From Chrysoperla carnea (Eukaryota > Arthropoda > Insecta > Neuroptera > Chrysopidae), in contig NC_058338.1 of NCBI RefSeq assembly GCF_905475395.1, positions 96,271,435 to 96,335,434 on the forward strand: DNA of 64,000 nucleotides, in the 5' to 3' direction. Below the pieces are notes generated by a model, which was not told the origin of the DNA, did no database searches, and saw nothing but the letters and a program-made list of their open reading frames with translations. This document shows positions 21,493-32,208 of this stretch, one piece after another. The position numbers and the translations under genes are program-made. The stretch's first letter is position 1. Each line of letters begins with the position of its first letter.

Positions 21493-22488
21493 CTAAGAGC
21501 TTAGAAGTATAGGTCTATGTTGATTATAGAGTGGGCAGGCGAAGGTGATATGATTGATGTCACAATAGTGAAAACCATATCTACAATTAGCGTTTGGAAC
21601 AATATGTATTTTTTGTAGATGGGCGGCTAAACTGTTTTGCCCCGTTCTTAGGCGACCAATTATTGTGATATTTTTCCTGCCCACATCCCATTCATGGAAC
21701 CATGTTTGGAGTGCTGGTGTGGGCTGCAGGTCAAACAATTTGCGCCCTTTTGTCGATGTGCTCCATATTCGGTTCCAATCATTCAACATAGACTTCTTAC
21801 AGACAGCCCAGAGATCTTGTGCTGGTGGTGGTGAGCTGTCATGTACACCATTTTGAACTGCATCCCTAGCCAACTTATCAACAAACTCGTTCCCACGTAT
21901 ACCAATGTGTGATGGACACCACACAAAGGCAACGGAGAAACGATTTTGAATTAGATTAAGTACGGTGTTTTTAATCAATACTATAATAGATGGAGTTTTA
22001 GAAGAGATGGAATTTTGTTTTAGAAGGGAAAGTGTGCTCAGTGAGTCCGATACAATAGCTGCTTTTTTTATGTTATTCGACTCCACGTTTGAGAGAGCTT
22101 CTAAAATAGCGACACATTATGCTGTAAAGATGGAAAAAAATTCAGATATACTAAAAGAAGCAGAATGTGCGTTGGTAGTACAATGAAATGCAACTCCCAC
22201 ACGTGAATCTGCAGTCAACTTGGAGGCGTCTGTAAAGATGTAGGTATAATTAGGGAGAATGGCGTTAAGGTAATTATTAAATGTGGAATTGACAAAAAAT
22301 GAACCATAAACAGCATTCTTCTTGCCAAGCCCACAATCAATAAACACCGGGATTTTTGTGTACCGGGATAGAAACTCAAAGGAGAAAAAGGGCGGTGACA
22401 GCGATTGGTAAATGGGAATTATCGCCACCGATAAGTCACCACAAGGAATGGAAGTTCTTTGTTTCTCCAATAGGGGGAGTTTAGACAT
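21493..22488 (-). pseudogene. LINE RNase H and C-terminal zinc finger (frameshifted)
   Basis: RNase H motifs read YIFTDASKLTADSRVGVAF (first catalytic Asp), then in a second frame AAIVSDSLSTLSLL and FVWCPSHIGIRGNEFVDKLA (D-x-LAR core). The end has the tail finger CRYGFHYCDINHITFACP. A frame change lies between 22117 and 22086. RNase H removes RNA from the cDNA hybrid during insertion. Confidence 0.75.
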
Positions 22489-24300
22489 AGGTTGTTAAAC
22501 TGGATAAGTTTAGGAATTAAAGGGTGGGATAAGGAAGAATATTGGTTTAGGAAATATTTTTTTGCTAAATACAGACGACGGACGATTAATGGAGCAACCG
22601 CTGCCTCAATTAGTAGGAAATTAGTGGGACAGGAGCGCATTTGTCCAAGGGCAATGCGTAAGGATTGGAATTGGACTTTATCTAGCATTGAAGACCGTGA
22701 GTTAGATAATGTGCATAAAAGAAAGGAGCCATAATCGATGAAACTCCGAATAGTCTGCTTATATATTGTAAGCAATGTACTTTGGTCGGCTCCCCACCAA
22801 ACTTTGGTGAGAGTTCGAAGGATGTTGATTCGTGGAATAAATTTACTTACAACATGGTCAACATGTGAACTCCATTTCAGTTTTTCATCAAAAATGACTC
22901 CTGGGAATTTTGAGGATGCTTGACAGGTGATAAATGAATTGAGAAAAGGAATGGATTCAACATTGCACCTATGCCTAGTGAAAACGATAGCTGAACTTTT
23001 TGTAGCTGATATTTCCAAATTGATAGATAATAAATGATTTTATAATGTGGACGACAAAGCATTTGAAACATTATCTATAGCTGTTTGTAGGGATTTGGAA
23101 GACGTATAAAGGACAAAATCATCTGCGTATTGCAGGAGCTGGATAGGAGGCTGATTAACAGTTTGTAAACCAGTGGTGTAGATATTGAAAAAGAGGGGGC
23201 TTAAAACTGCGCCCTGTGGCCAGCCTAAGAATGCAGTTCTAGGGCCGGATAAATGATTTTGGGACTTTACAGTGAGATAACGAGCTTTTAGAAAATTATA
23301 TATGTATGATGTTAGTTTAGAAGGAGCAGACAAAGACGTGAGTATGTTGATAAGCATATTTATGTCAACATTGTCGAATGCTCCCTTCACGTCTATAAAG
23401 CAACAAACCAGGTATCCATTTTCGGAGAGAGCAATCTGAACATCGGTCAAGAGTATAGAGAGGTTATCTAGGGTAGACGATTTCTTACGAAAGCCTCGTG
23501 AGTACGGTGGGATTATGTTGTTGTATTCGCACCACCACTCTAACCTGTTTTTTACCAGGTGTTCCATAACTTTCGATACACACGAAGCTGTATTAGGATC
23601 TTTATTAGGTTTCAGGATTGGAACGATCATTGTGTGTCTCCATTCGTTTGGAACAGATGAATGCATAAACAGTTGATTTAGTGCTGACAAAAATGATGTT
23701 TTGGCGTTGTCAGATATGTTTTTCAACATGCTATAAGGAATATTATCTGGACCAGGGAACGAATCCACCAGACCAGACAAGACTTCCTCTAATTCATAGG
23801 TTTCAAACGGACAATCCAATGGATGATCGTTCTGGATCAACGGGATTTCTATAGGGATTGGAACAAAATCCGGAGTTAAGTTTTGTAGAAAGACTAGGGA
23901 CCAGGTTTGATTATCAGGAGTAGGAGGATAAGGGTTTATTGCCCTTCTATAGATCTTGACCTTATTCCAGATCTCTTTGATAGAAAATCTTCCAGGAATT
24001 TCGCTTTTTCTCTTTAAATAGACGCCTGGTTAATGCTTGGAGCCTTCTAAAAGTGAAGAATCTCTCCGGGGTAAAATTATCCTTAAGAGATTTCAAGACC
24101 TCCTTCCTTGCTTGAACTTGATTTTTGCATTCGTTATCCCACCAGGGTGTGGGAGAAATAGGTTTTTTAGGTTGTTTGGAATATGTAACGGCCTGATCAC
24201 CAGCAGAAGTAATAGTTTGATGAAAAACTGAATACCATTCCAAGGGATTATTTTCAGATGTGAAGGATGGAAGGGAAGCGTCAACAGTACGAGAGTACAA
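22419..24300 (-). pseudogene. LINE ORF2 reverse transcriptase (frameshifted)
   Basis: 24300-23962 holds the linker (PTPWWDNECKNQVQARKEVL). 23840-23040 holds fingers and palm: GPDNIPYSMLKNI, PNEWRHTMIVPILKPNKDP, SRGFRKKSSTLDNLSILL, CCFIDVKGAFDNVDINMLI, GWPQGAVLSPLFFNIY and the catalytic LLQYADDFVLY. 23018-22419 holds the thumb (FPGVIFDEKLKWSSHVDHVV; FIDYGSFLL). The motifs are intact, but the frame changes near 23030 and before 23962, so no single protein results. In place of the usual F-x-P-I-S there is a short deletion around NTAS/CVSKVMEHLV. Confidence 0.8.
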
Positions 24301-24409
24301 ATCCCAATATGCCCTCTCGCACTGTCTTCGCGCAAAATGTTTGGGTAGGTGAAGATTGTGTTGATGATTTATGGTTATTAATATAGGAAAATGATCGCTA
24401 CCATATCAT

Positions 24410-24996
24410 TTAGGATATTCCAATAGGAAATTAAACTAAGGTGAGGGGAGCAAAAGGTAATGTCAATAGCGGATGTTCTTTGTTGAGGTGATGGAATAGT
24501 TGTCGGCGATCCGTCATTCATGCAAACCAAATTTTTGGAATCCATGAATTCCGTCAAAATATCACCTCCCCTATCAGATGCAGCGCAGCCCCATAGAGGA
24601 TGATGGTAATTTAGATCACCGGCAATTATTATAGGTTCGGGAACAACAGGTTGAGTTCTTCAGAGGATAAAATATTTTGAGATGAATTATTATAAATGGA
24701 AACTATAGATATGCCAGCAACTCTCACCGCGATTACCTGGAAGAAAGAGTTATCCGAATCAATCGGAATGGACTGAGCCGGAACACCCCTCCTTACAAGA
24801 ATCGCAGTGCCACCATAACCATCATATCTATCATTTCGGAAAATTTTGATGGTAAATTAGGTTTCAACCAAGTTTCACTAAGCAATACAACATCAATGGG
24901 ATAGCAAAATAAAATAAGAGCTAAATTGGGTTTATTTTGATTGAGACTGCGGATGTTCCATTGGAGCAATTTGAGCTCTTTGGACATCCGATCCAT
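24410..24996 (-). pseudogene. LINE ORF2 endonuclease domain (broken)
   Basis: The start of the endonuclease is visible as LKLLQWNIRSLNQNKPNLAL and DVVLLSETWLKP. Further down in other frames are GYGGTAILVRRGVPAQSI, IIAGDLNYHHPLWGC and SAIDITFCSPHL, the conserved catalytic blocks of LINE endonucleases. At least two frame changes separate them. The domain nicks target DNA to prime reverse transcription. Confidence 0.65.
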
Positions 24997-26385
24997 GATG
25001 GAATTTATGAATTACAGTTTGAACAATATTGGTTTTAATAGCTGGGTCTAGTTCAAAAGAGTTTAAAACGGAAATAAGTGTAGCAAAGAATGGATTATTG
25101 GGGGAGGGTAAATTAGAAGTCGAGGATGATGGAAAATTATAAGCTATGGGTGAATTGGACCTACCATTAGGGCTATTCAGAAGGTTGTTAATTTGCGCCG
25201 CAATAGGGCTTGTAGGTGGGGATGCTTCTTTACGTCTCTTGAGGATAGGAGCGGCAGATGTCGTGTTAGCAGCTTTGGAGTACGTCCGTCGGATTGTAGA
25301 TTTAGTCGTGGCGATCGGAGATGTGTCATTTGATAGCAAGGGAAATTGTTGAGGTCTTGAAGAGACATTGATAGAATTTGAGGGGGTGGTGCTGCTTAAA
25401 ATTTTTGGGACTTGACCACTGGCTTCGAAGTAAGTTAGGTCATTTGGAGCCATTATTTGTTTAATTGCAAGTTGCCTTTTGTATGCTGGACAATTTTTGT
25501 AAGTGGCCGAATGGTCTCCGTTGCAACTAATGCACACTTTGGGTAGAGAGGGGTCAGTTGTACAGTCGGCGGATTTGTGGGGACTGGAACATTTGGCACA
25601 ACGTGGGGAACTCTTACAATTTTTTGTAATGTGTCCAAATCGACAACAATTATAACATTGGGTAACGGGAAAAGTGTACATTTCTACAGGAAGGGAGCAG
25701 TAAAACAGGGTGATATAATCAGGGAGGATTGTGCCTTCAAAGGTAACTTGGATAGTGGTCGATGGTTTGTAGGAAATTTCGCCTTCGGAAGATATAATTT
25801 TTCTTGACATCCCTGGTGGAAAAAATATTTGAAAAAATAATAAGCCTTAATAAGTCTTAGGAAACTCTGAAAAAGTCTTAGAAACTTTAAAAAAGTATTA
25901 AGAACTCTGAATAACTCTGAATTAGACTAGTCCGAAAACGTTGAGAAATTCAAAGTTCCTAAGGCTTTTTCAGAATTTCTTATTCTTTCTTCAAATATTT
26001 TTTCCACCAGGGATACGATGAACTTTTAAGGTGTTAGAATTTTTATTGTTCTTAATATGAGTAATGTTTGTTCATCAATATTCTCGTCGATATTTTTAAC
26101 AAAACCCACTCGAGTGACACAATGGGTGGGGACATATGCGCGAAGGTTTTCTTTTTTTAGCACGGGATTGTCGAGGAATTGGTTTGCGGATGTTCGAGAT
26201 TTAAATTGGACGCAAATCCTATTGCGTCCCAAATTATCAACCTTTACTATGTCGGGTATATTATTATTAAATAATATACGCCCAACTGCTAATGGGTGTA
26301 ATCTACCCAAATTTTGTTCTTTAGACTCTACAAATATTTTAAAAGGCCCCAATGAGTTGGCCGCGTATTTACAATGTAATAACAA
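24932..26385 (-). pseudogene. LINE ORF1 (Gag-like, three zinc knuckles), MITE-interrupted
   Basis: RNA-binding protein of the LINE. The N-terminal piece (26385-26026) covers an RRM-like region (GRNRICVQFKSRTSANQFL). The C-terminal piece (25810-24932, 292 residues) starts MSRKIISSEGEISYKPSTT, then FEGTILPDYITLFYCSLPVE, and three knuckles: CYNCCRFGHITKNC, CAKCSSPHKSADC and CISCNGDHSATYKNC. A Ser/Thr/Pro-rich tail follows. The gap is the 201 bp MITE at 25811-26011 plus a frameshift just upstream of it. The coding frame across the MITE is regained if it is removed with one copy of its flanking AT. Confidence 0.7.
25811..26011. mobile_element. MITE with CCCTGGTGGAAAAAATATTT ends, AT flanks
   Basis: 201 bp with inverted ends CCCTGGTGGAAAAAATATTT and AAATATTTTTTCCACCAGGG. 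The inside is made of AAGTCTTAG/AACTCTGAA motifs and their complements. It is flanked by AT on both sides. It lies within the LINE ORF1 and is younger than that LINE. Confidence 0.8.
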
Positions 26386-26582
26386 ATTTAAATTTTATAA
26401 ACAAATTGTAAATATTGAATTTCAAATCCCTTTAAAATCCTTTATATAGCAGTGGCGAATACTTTGTCACCAACTATTTACTTAAATATCGACTACAATT
26501 TCAAATAAATATCAACCGTTTGTAGAAATATGGCAACCTTGATCAACAGTCTATCAAAAAATTATGAGTCATAACGATTTTT

Positions 26583-28264
26583 TGAACATATGGTCCGCTC
26601 AAAATAAAAATAAAGGAAGGTTTCGGCATCTAGTTTAAGACCCTACTAACGCGCAATCTCAAAAGTGCTGGGGTTGCGATAGTTATTTAACGCTATATAT
26701 ACATAAAAAAACAATTTTTGGTCAATATCTCGAAAACCATCAAATTTTTGAAAAAAAGTTTAAAACAAAAATATTCGAAAATTTTTTTTTCTTAACAAAA
26801 TATAAAATCAAAAATTGTGATATCTTCAGCCGTTATCTCGAAATTCGAGGAAAACGACCAAATATATATTCTAATTAACAATATCTTGAAAATAATTGAT
26901 TTTATAATAAATTTTTTCAAACAAAAGTTTTCGGTAATTTTTTTTTTTTAAATGTAGAGCGAACAATTTCGATATCTTTAGCCGTTTTCAAAACGATAAA
27001 TTATATATATATATATATTTAATCATCTAATCATTATCCTCTAATTTATGTGTAAAAAGGTACGGAATTTGGTTACTCGGGGGTTTTTGAGGTCCCTGAT
27101 TGCGAATATGACGATAAAAAAGATACAGAGCGTACCGGAGGTATGTTGAAATGTAATAAATCTCGCTGATGTTATATTGAAACAAGTAAAAACAAACAAT
27201 TGACTGAGTTAATTGTTGAAATACCATGCATAGTCAGTGTTGATTTCTTTATCACATTACACATACAAACATGTGACACATACATAACTGATAATCAAGT
27301 ATAGTACATATTATAAAATTTCCGCCTAATTGGCGCCCTCACGGGTAAACAGTGATGTTTACGAAAAAATGTTTCAAACAAAAGTTGTTTAATTTTTGAT
27401 AAGAAACATTTTTTACATTTAAACTTTTGTTCTATCTCTAACGGTTTACAGGATGGGTCCTACGGACCCAAGGCCCAATTGACCTATGATGCTCATTTAC
27501 GAACTTGACCTCACTTTTTACGTCCTGAGTACGCTGTAAAAATTCTCGATATCTTTTTTCGTTTTTGAGTTATATCGTGTCCACAGACGGACGGACGGAC
27601 GGACAACCGGAAATGGACTAATTAGGTGATTTTATGAACACCCATGACAAAAGTTTTTTCCTAGCATCATTATTTTTAAGCGTTACAAACTTGGGACTAA
27701 ACTTAATATACTATGTATATTTCATATATGCATGGTATAAATATCATACAATGTGTCAACAAATTTGACAAGCCCGTACTTTGATGTCACGTCCGCATAA
27801 AAATTTGAATTTTCGTTTTAGAAATTTTGAAATGCCGTCACTGAATTTGTACTTTTATTAATTAATTTTAAGTAATCAAAAAGATATTAATTACTAAAAT
27901 AATGGTTTAGTTGAAATATCCTGTCATTAAAGTTACGGAAAAATATTTGAACCAAATTTAAATTTCATGAATATTCCTTATTAGCATAGCAAATATATAT
28001 GGTTGGCCGTTTTTCCCAATTTTCGGAAAAATGGTTGAAGATATCAGAATTTCCACCAGTGTTTGTTTGAAATTTATTTTCATAAAGTTGATGGTTTCCG
28101 AGATATTGGACAAAAATCGTTTTTATGTATATATAGCGTTAAGTATCGCAACCCCAGCACTTTTGAGATTGCGCGTTAGTAGGGTCTTAAGCTAGATGCC
28201 AACAACTCTTTTTCTCTTTGAATCGCTTTTTTTTAGTTATTTTGAACGGCCTAATATAGTTCAT
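26583..28264. mobile_element. Palindromic element with GGCATCTAG...AAGTGCTGGGGTTGCGATA arms
   Basis: Arms read GACCCTACTAACGCGCAATC, AAAAGTGCTGGGGTTGCGAT and TGGTCAATATCTCGAAAACC at the left, all inverted near 28100-28200. Outer ends are TGAACATATGGTCC and GGCCTAATATAGTTCA. A single copy of the TATACCATG repeat fills the centre. No open frame is convincing. Confidence 0.7.
27172..27745. repeat. TATACCATG/GTCCGTCTGTC repeat, inverted orientation
   Basis: The order is the exact reverse of 15606-16175: GAAACAAGTAAAAACAAACA, CGGGTAAACAGTGATGTTTA, GGGTCCTACGGACCC, GACGGACGGACGGACGGAC and ending TATATGCATGGTATAAA. It is nested in the surrounding palindrome. Confidence 0.75.
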
Positions 28265-28509
28265 ATTTGTTCGTTTCAAGTGGCGCAAGTGTATCATTTT
28301 ACAACCTGTAAGTTCATCTAGCTACATTTTCCAAAAAAGTGATTCAAATGGTAAGTTTTTTTTTTGCCAAATTATTTCATTTATGCTTATTTTGGAAGTT
28401 TATTACAATATTATATTGATATTATCAAAAAATATCATAAAAAATACAAATTAATTGGTGGCAATATTGATGCCACTACCTTATAACCCGAAATATTAGG
28501 TGGCATTAT
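28265..28509. other. Unannotated spacer before piggyBac fragment
   Basis: AT-rich. GTGGCATTATAGAAACCACT near 28500 resembles GGTGGCAATATTGATGCCAC at 28457 and may be leftover piggyBac end sequence. Nothing else is seen. Confidence 0.4.
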
Positions 28510-28522
28510 AGAAACCACTGCC

Positions 28523-28866
28523 TTGTTTCAGAATAATGCAAGACCATTGAGGGGTGAAGTAATAGAAGAGGAGGTTTTGCAAATTTATTCGCGTAACGAA
28601 TTTGAAGACGTTGAAGCATGCTTCCACGATTTGAAGAAATTACGTGAATCAAGTGATTCGAAATCGTCAATTTCCCTACCGTCGAAAAATCTGGATACAA
28701 GACCATCCACTCAAATATATATTATGCCACTCAAACCAGTCAAACGAGGATTCAAAGTTTGGGCGAGGGCTGAAAGTGCTTCTGGTGAATTTAGAAAAGG
28801 ATTCTTTGGAATCAAGAAAAATGCTATGTTTACCAGTTTCAAATATATACAGGGAAAATATTGTTA
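28523..28866 (+). pseudogene. piggyBac transposase fragment
   Basis: The open frame carries IYIMPLKPVKRGFKVWARAE, the conserved DDE_Tnp_1_7 motif (QYMP-KPVKRGFKVW-x-A-x-S), and after an interruption FKYIQGK (YTGK in the family). Between these halves sits EFRKGFFGIKK, foreign to piggyBac but identical to a motif of the neighbouring minus-strand element. Only about 110 residues of a ~550-residue transposase remain. Confidence 0.6.
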
Positions 28867-29972
28867 TTATCTAAATCTGCTGAAACATCCTGTTGTTTTT
28901 GTAAACCTAAATGTTCGTAAACATGGTTTATTATTGTTGCTCTCACATCATGGCTTCGAGCCCATCGTTGACGAGCAGAGATTGAATTTGTAAAATGTAT
29001 AACTCCTGTAAGCCTTCTAGCAGCATCTGCATTGATTGTTTGCTCCAAAACTAAATTAATGGATTGTCGTGAAAAGTTTTATCGGTTTTCTTGATTCCAA
29101 AGAATCCTTTTCTAAATTCATCAGATAAGCTGGGATGAGTTTCGTTGACTTTCAATAATTGTGAGATTGTATGTCACTTTGATATAAGGTTGTTTAAATT
29201 CTTCTGCAATTTCCAAACTTTTTTTCATTGTGTCTAAAACGACTGATGTATTTGTTGGTGATGAATTAATTGGAGTTAAATAAGATATTATTTGTTTTGG
29301 ACTATTATTGTCATCAATTCGATTATTAAATCCAACCCACATAGGCACATCAGGTATTTGTAAAGCATGACTTATCATCCAGTCATATCTATGTTTGTAT
29401 ATAATTTAAGATATCTGGGTGAACAATTTTGTATGTTATGAATAGTTGACTCTAAAGTATCTATCATTTTCGGTTTCTTTGGATAAGAAACAATTTCTGA
29501 TGTTATCGCTTCAAAAGTTCTTCTTTTCCTATTTTTTTGTAAGGGATCATCGTTTACACATGGAGAATCTGAAGAGTCGACAATATCAGAAGTAGTGTTC
29601 GGGTAAATGATTCCTACCGTGTCGTGTAGTGTATCCTTGCCACCTCTGGTTTCGACAAACCGATCAAAAATATCATAAGCTACTCCAGTACATAGCTCTG
29701 AAGATTTTCTTATAGTTTATGGTAAGAGAGTTGACTTTTCTACTGAAGTATATGTCACGTCTGTTTCCAATTCTTCAACTCTTTGATGACTTATACAATG
29801 TCCATATCGATTGACAATGTCAATTATTTTCCTGCTGCTTGTCAAACTTTTCAAAGTTAAACCTAAAAGAATATGCTTCGAAGTTTTAATTTTACGATTA
29901 TGAATTCCGTAAACAGCAATACGCAAACGTTGTTTACTATTTTTTCGACTAATGCAACCGTTAAGCAAGACA
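28839..29972 (-). pseudogene. Unnamed transposon ORF, C-terminal half
   Basis: Minus-strand frames continue the element at 32209-33440 across a LINE insertion. Order: KTSKHILLGLTLKSLTSSRK and RYGHCISHQRVEELETDVTY (29968-29717); degenerate FDRFVETRGGKDTLHDTVGI (about 29690-29620); a basic PKKPKM stretch; VPMWVGFNNRIDDNNSPKQI (29378-29121); DEFRKGFFGIKK (about 29100); INADAARRLTGVIHFTNSIS and ARQRWARSHDVRATIINHVY (29048-28839). I recall the same string of motifs in large uncharacterised ORFs of aphids and other invertebrates, but know no name for it. Function is unknown. Frame breaks make it non-functional here. Confidence 0.5.
29729..29972. repeat. Direct flank repeat A of LINE copy 1
   Basis: Starts GAGTTGACTTTTCTACTGAA and ends CCGTTAAGCAAGACATGAT, followed at once by the LINE tail. 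It matches 32209-32472 with scattered differences and a ~20 bp deletion of CATCTTCGCGAATGACTTAG. Confidence 0.9.
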
Positions 29973-30073
29973 TGATAGGTTAGGTTAGGTTAGAGTAGCT
30001 GCCCTGGGGTGGGACCCACTTAGACCATAGGGTCCATTGTGATACCATAAATGGGTTGACCCATCCCCGGCCA

Positions 30074-30871
30074 CTACTCAATGAACCATTTGGAGCTGTT
30101 TAAGAACAGCAGGAGGGCTTTGACGTCGACTGACTTTAGGTCGGAGAGGTCGTCAAAGAGAGGCTGGCTCAAGTAAGTCCATGTCCTCATGACAAGAGAT
30201 GGGCAGTGACAGAGAAGATGAGACACTGTCTCCTCCTCGTCACCATTGTGACAACTCCTGCAGTAGTCGTGATACACTGCCAGCCCTAAGCGTTCAGCAT
30301 GCTTGCCGCCCAGCCAATGTAATGTGATAGCCGCAACAACTTTGCGAACAGAGGCCCTTAGAAGTGACATGAGAACTTCGGAACGCCTGCGATTGTACTC
30401 AGAACATATCTGTCTTGTAATACCACAAGTACGTTCTTCCCTCCATCTAAGATTGGCCTTTTTCAGAATATCCTCTTTCAGGAGTAACTTGCAGTTCGCA
30501 AACGGAACTCCCGAGTATTTATTGGTGCTTGTGTCCGGCAGCATTGTGCCATTTCTGGTAAGTTCGTCGGTTTCACAAATTCCTGGAATATCCCTGTGTC
30601 CCGTTACCCATACCAGGTCTACATTCATTTGTTCCGCCAGCTCATTTAAGGACGTACGGCAGTCCGGTGCTACCTTTGACGTTAGATAGACTGGGATGAA
30701 GGATTTTAGAGCCGCTTGGTTGTCGGTGAAGATTGTAATGTCCCTGCACCTAAGGGTGTCCAGTCTTAGACATTCACAAATCTCATGAATAGCCATCACT
30801 TCCGCTTGATACACACTACAGTGATCCGGCAGTCGATAGACGCAGATCAAGAACTTCAGAAAAGATCCCAC
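30074..30871 (-). CDS. LINE copy 1 RNase H and C-terminal zinc finger
   Basis: 265-residue intact frame. RNase H motifs: YQAEVMAIHEICECL (catalytic Glu), ITIFTDNQAALKSF (Asp) and LVWVTGHRDIPGICETDELT (the D-x-L block). A tail zinc finger reads CRSCHNGDEEETVSHLLCHC. The first catalytic Asp lies further 5' in another frame. It ends ...LNSSKWFIE just before the 3' UTR. In life it would be part of the ORF2 polyprotein rather than a separate gene. Confidence 0.7.
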   Translation of the reverse strand: MGSFLKFLICVYRLPDHCSVYQAEVMAIHEICECLRLDTLRCRDITIFTDNQAALKSFIPVYLTSKVAPDCRTSLNELAEQMNVDLVWVTGHRDIPGICETDELTRNGTMLPDTSTNKYSGVPFANCKLLLKEDILKKANLRWREERTCGITRQICSEYNRRRSEVLMSLLRASVRKVVAAITLHWLGGKHAERLGLAVYHDYCRSCHNGDEEETVSHLLCHCPSLVMRTWTYLSQPLFDDLSDLKSVDVKALLLFLNSSKWFIE

Positions 30872-31510
30872 AACCCAAGTTTTTCTCTAACTTAGATCCG
30901 TCAGTGTAGAAAACAACGCCCTTTGGCTTAACTAGTTTCTCCTCCCAATTCTGTCCGGAAGGAATCTTTACTGAGAACCTGTTCCCAAAGTTAGGAGAAG
31001 GTAAAACGTAGTCAACGGATCTTGGAAGTGAGTATCTTCGTAATATTCGTGCATGACCATAATTAGTCTCAGTTTAGGGTGAGACCATATTTAGCCTGAG
31101 AGCTGCACTTGCTGCGCATTTCTCTCCAAAGAGGTCAGTTGGCAGGAAGTGCAGAATTATCTCAAATGCTTTAGATGGAGTTGTCCGTTGGCACCCCGAG
31201 ATTAGCATATATGCTAACCGTTGGACTTTACCTAGTACCTTTTGGTGGATTCTCTTTTCTGGTGCTGTCCACCATACTAGCGACACATAGAATAGTATGG
31301 ATCTAATAACCGCAATGTATAGCCAGTGAGCCATTTTCGAGTTTAAGCCCCAATGTTTCCCCATTGCCTTTTTCCGATAATTTAAGGGTCACCCCCTTAC
31401 CTTTGGGAGGATAAAGGAGGGAATTTTGTATTTTCTTGTAAAGAGTACCAACTCTGTTTTGTCAGAGTTCATCCCAAGGCTAGAGTTGGAGCACCATTGT
31501 GCTAGAACTT

Positions 31511-32193
31511 TTAGTGCAATTGTATCATGTTTGATAAGGTATCAGGAAATTTCTCAATTATCTTGCAACCTGAGCCTTCCAGTTTAAGGAGAAGCTCATT
31601 TAGCGAAATGTTAGATAGAAGGGGTGAAAGTACACCACCTTGAGGTGTACCTGTCCCTACATATCGATGTATGCTCGATTCACCCAATTCGGAGGTTATC
31701 TCTCTGCTTCTAAGCAAAATATTAATAAACTCAATGGTAGGTTCTTCGATATTCAGATCATATAGTGCTCTGATTATAGTTTCAGGCCTGATGTTGTTGA
31801 AGGCACCTTCAATGTCTAGAAAGGCTACCAAAGTGTACTCTTTATAGGTCAATGATTTTTTGATTGTACCCACGAGTGAATGGAGAGCTGTTTCGGCAGG
31901 CTTGCCCTTGTAGTACGCATGTTGAGACTCGGATATAATTCCTGATCTCATGCTTTTGCGTATGTGAACATCCAAGAGCCTCTCCAATGTCTTGAGTAGA
32001 AATGATGAGAGGCTTATGGGTCAAAAGGCCTTGGAGGTGCTTTGTGAGGCAGGCCCCCCTTTGGGTATAAAAACGACCTTGACCTGTCTCCATTTTTTGG
32101 GAATGTGAGTCAAGTCTATGCGGGCCTTATAGATGATTTCCAACCATTCTATGAGAGATTGCTTGCATTTCTGCTGGGATGATAGATAGACCG
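31511..32193 (-). pseudogene. LINE copy 1 reverse transcriptase, catalytic box deleted
   Basis: Visible are LLDVHIRKSMRSGIISESQH, LVAFLDIEGAFNNIRPETII and GTGTPQGGVLSPLLSNISLN. Where copy 2 reads CKIIPYADDVAIAACGKFP, this copy jumps from CKII to EKFP: 33 bases including the YADD codons are gone in frame. The 5' side (32193-31990) is out of frame. Without the YADD aspartates it cannot polymerise DNA. Confidence 0.75.
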
Positions 32194-32208
32194 ATAGATA
32201 TCAAGAGT

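Larger units (their letters stand above)
20660..26450 (-). mobile_element. LINE retrotransposon, RNase H-bearing (I/Nimb-like), nearly full length
   Basis: On the minus strand the order is ORF1 with zinc knuckles, apurinic-type endonuclease, RT, RNase H, ~800 bp of 3' UTR and an A-run (a T-run at about 20665-20677 on the plus strand). The RNase H and CCHC-type ORF1 place it among I/LOA/R1-group LINEs rather than jockey proper. Several frameshifts break ORF2, and a MITE interrupts ORF1, so it is inactive. The 5' end is not defined precisely. Confidence 0.75.
29973..32208 (-). mobile_element. LINE copy 1 (RT + RNase H), 5'-truncated, TTAGG-type tail
   Basis: Minus strand: RT (31987-31511) and RNase H plus C-terminal finger (30871-30074), a ~100 bp 3' UTR, then CTAACCTAACCTAACCT, which equals the complement of insect telomeric TTAGG, with no poly(A). 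It is about 85-90% identical by eye to copy 2 at 56190-58916. It splits the unnamed transposon, and ~250 bp of host sequence is present on both sides. Confidence 0.75.

Noticed and set aside
29973..29995. Telomere or interstitial telomeric array
   Set aside because: Only about three TTAGG units, fixed to the 3' end of a LINE and repeated at the second copy; this is an element tail, not a telomere.
30303..30689. Plus-strand open frame of 128 codons
   Set aside because: Antisense shadow of the LINE RNase H frame.
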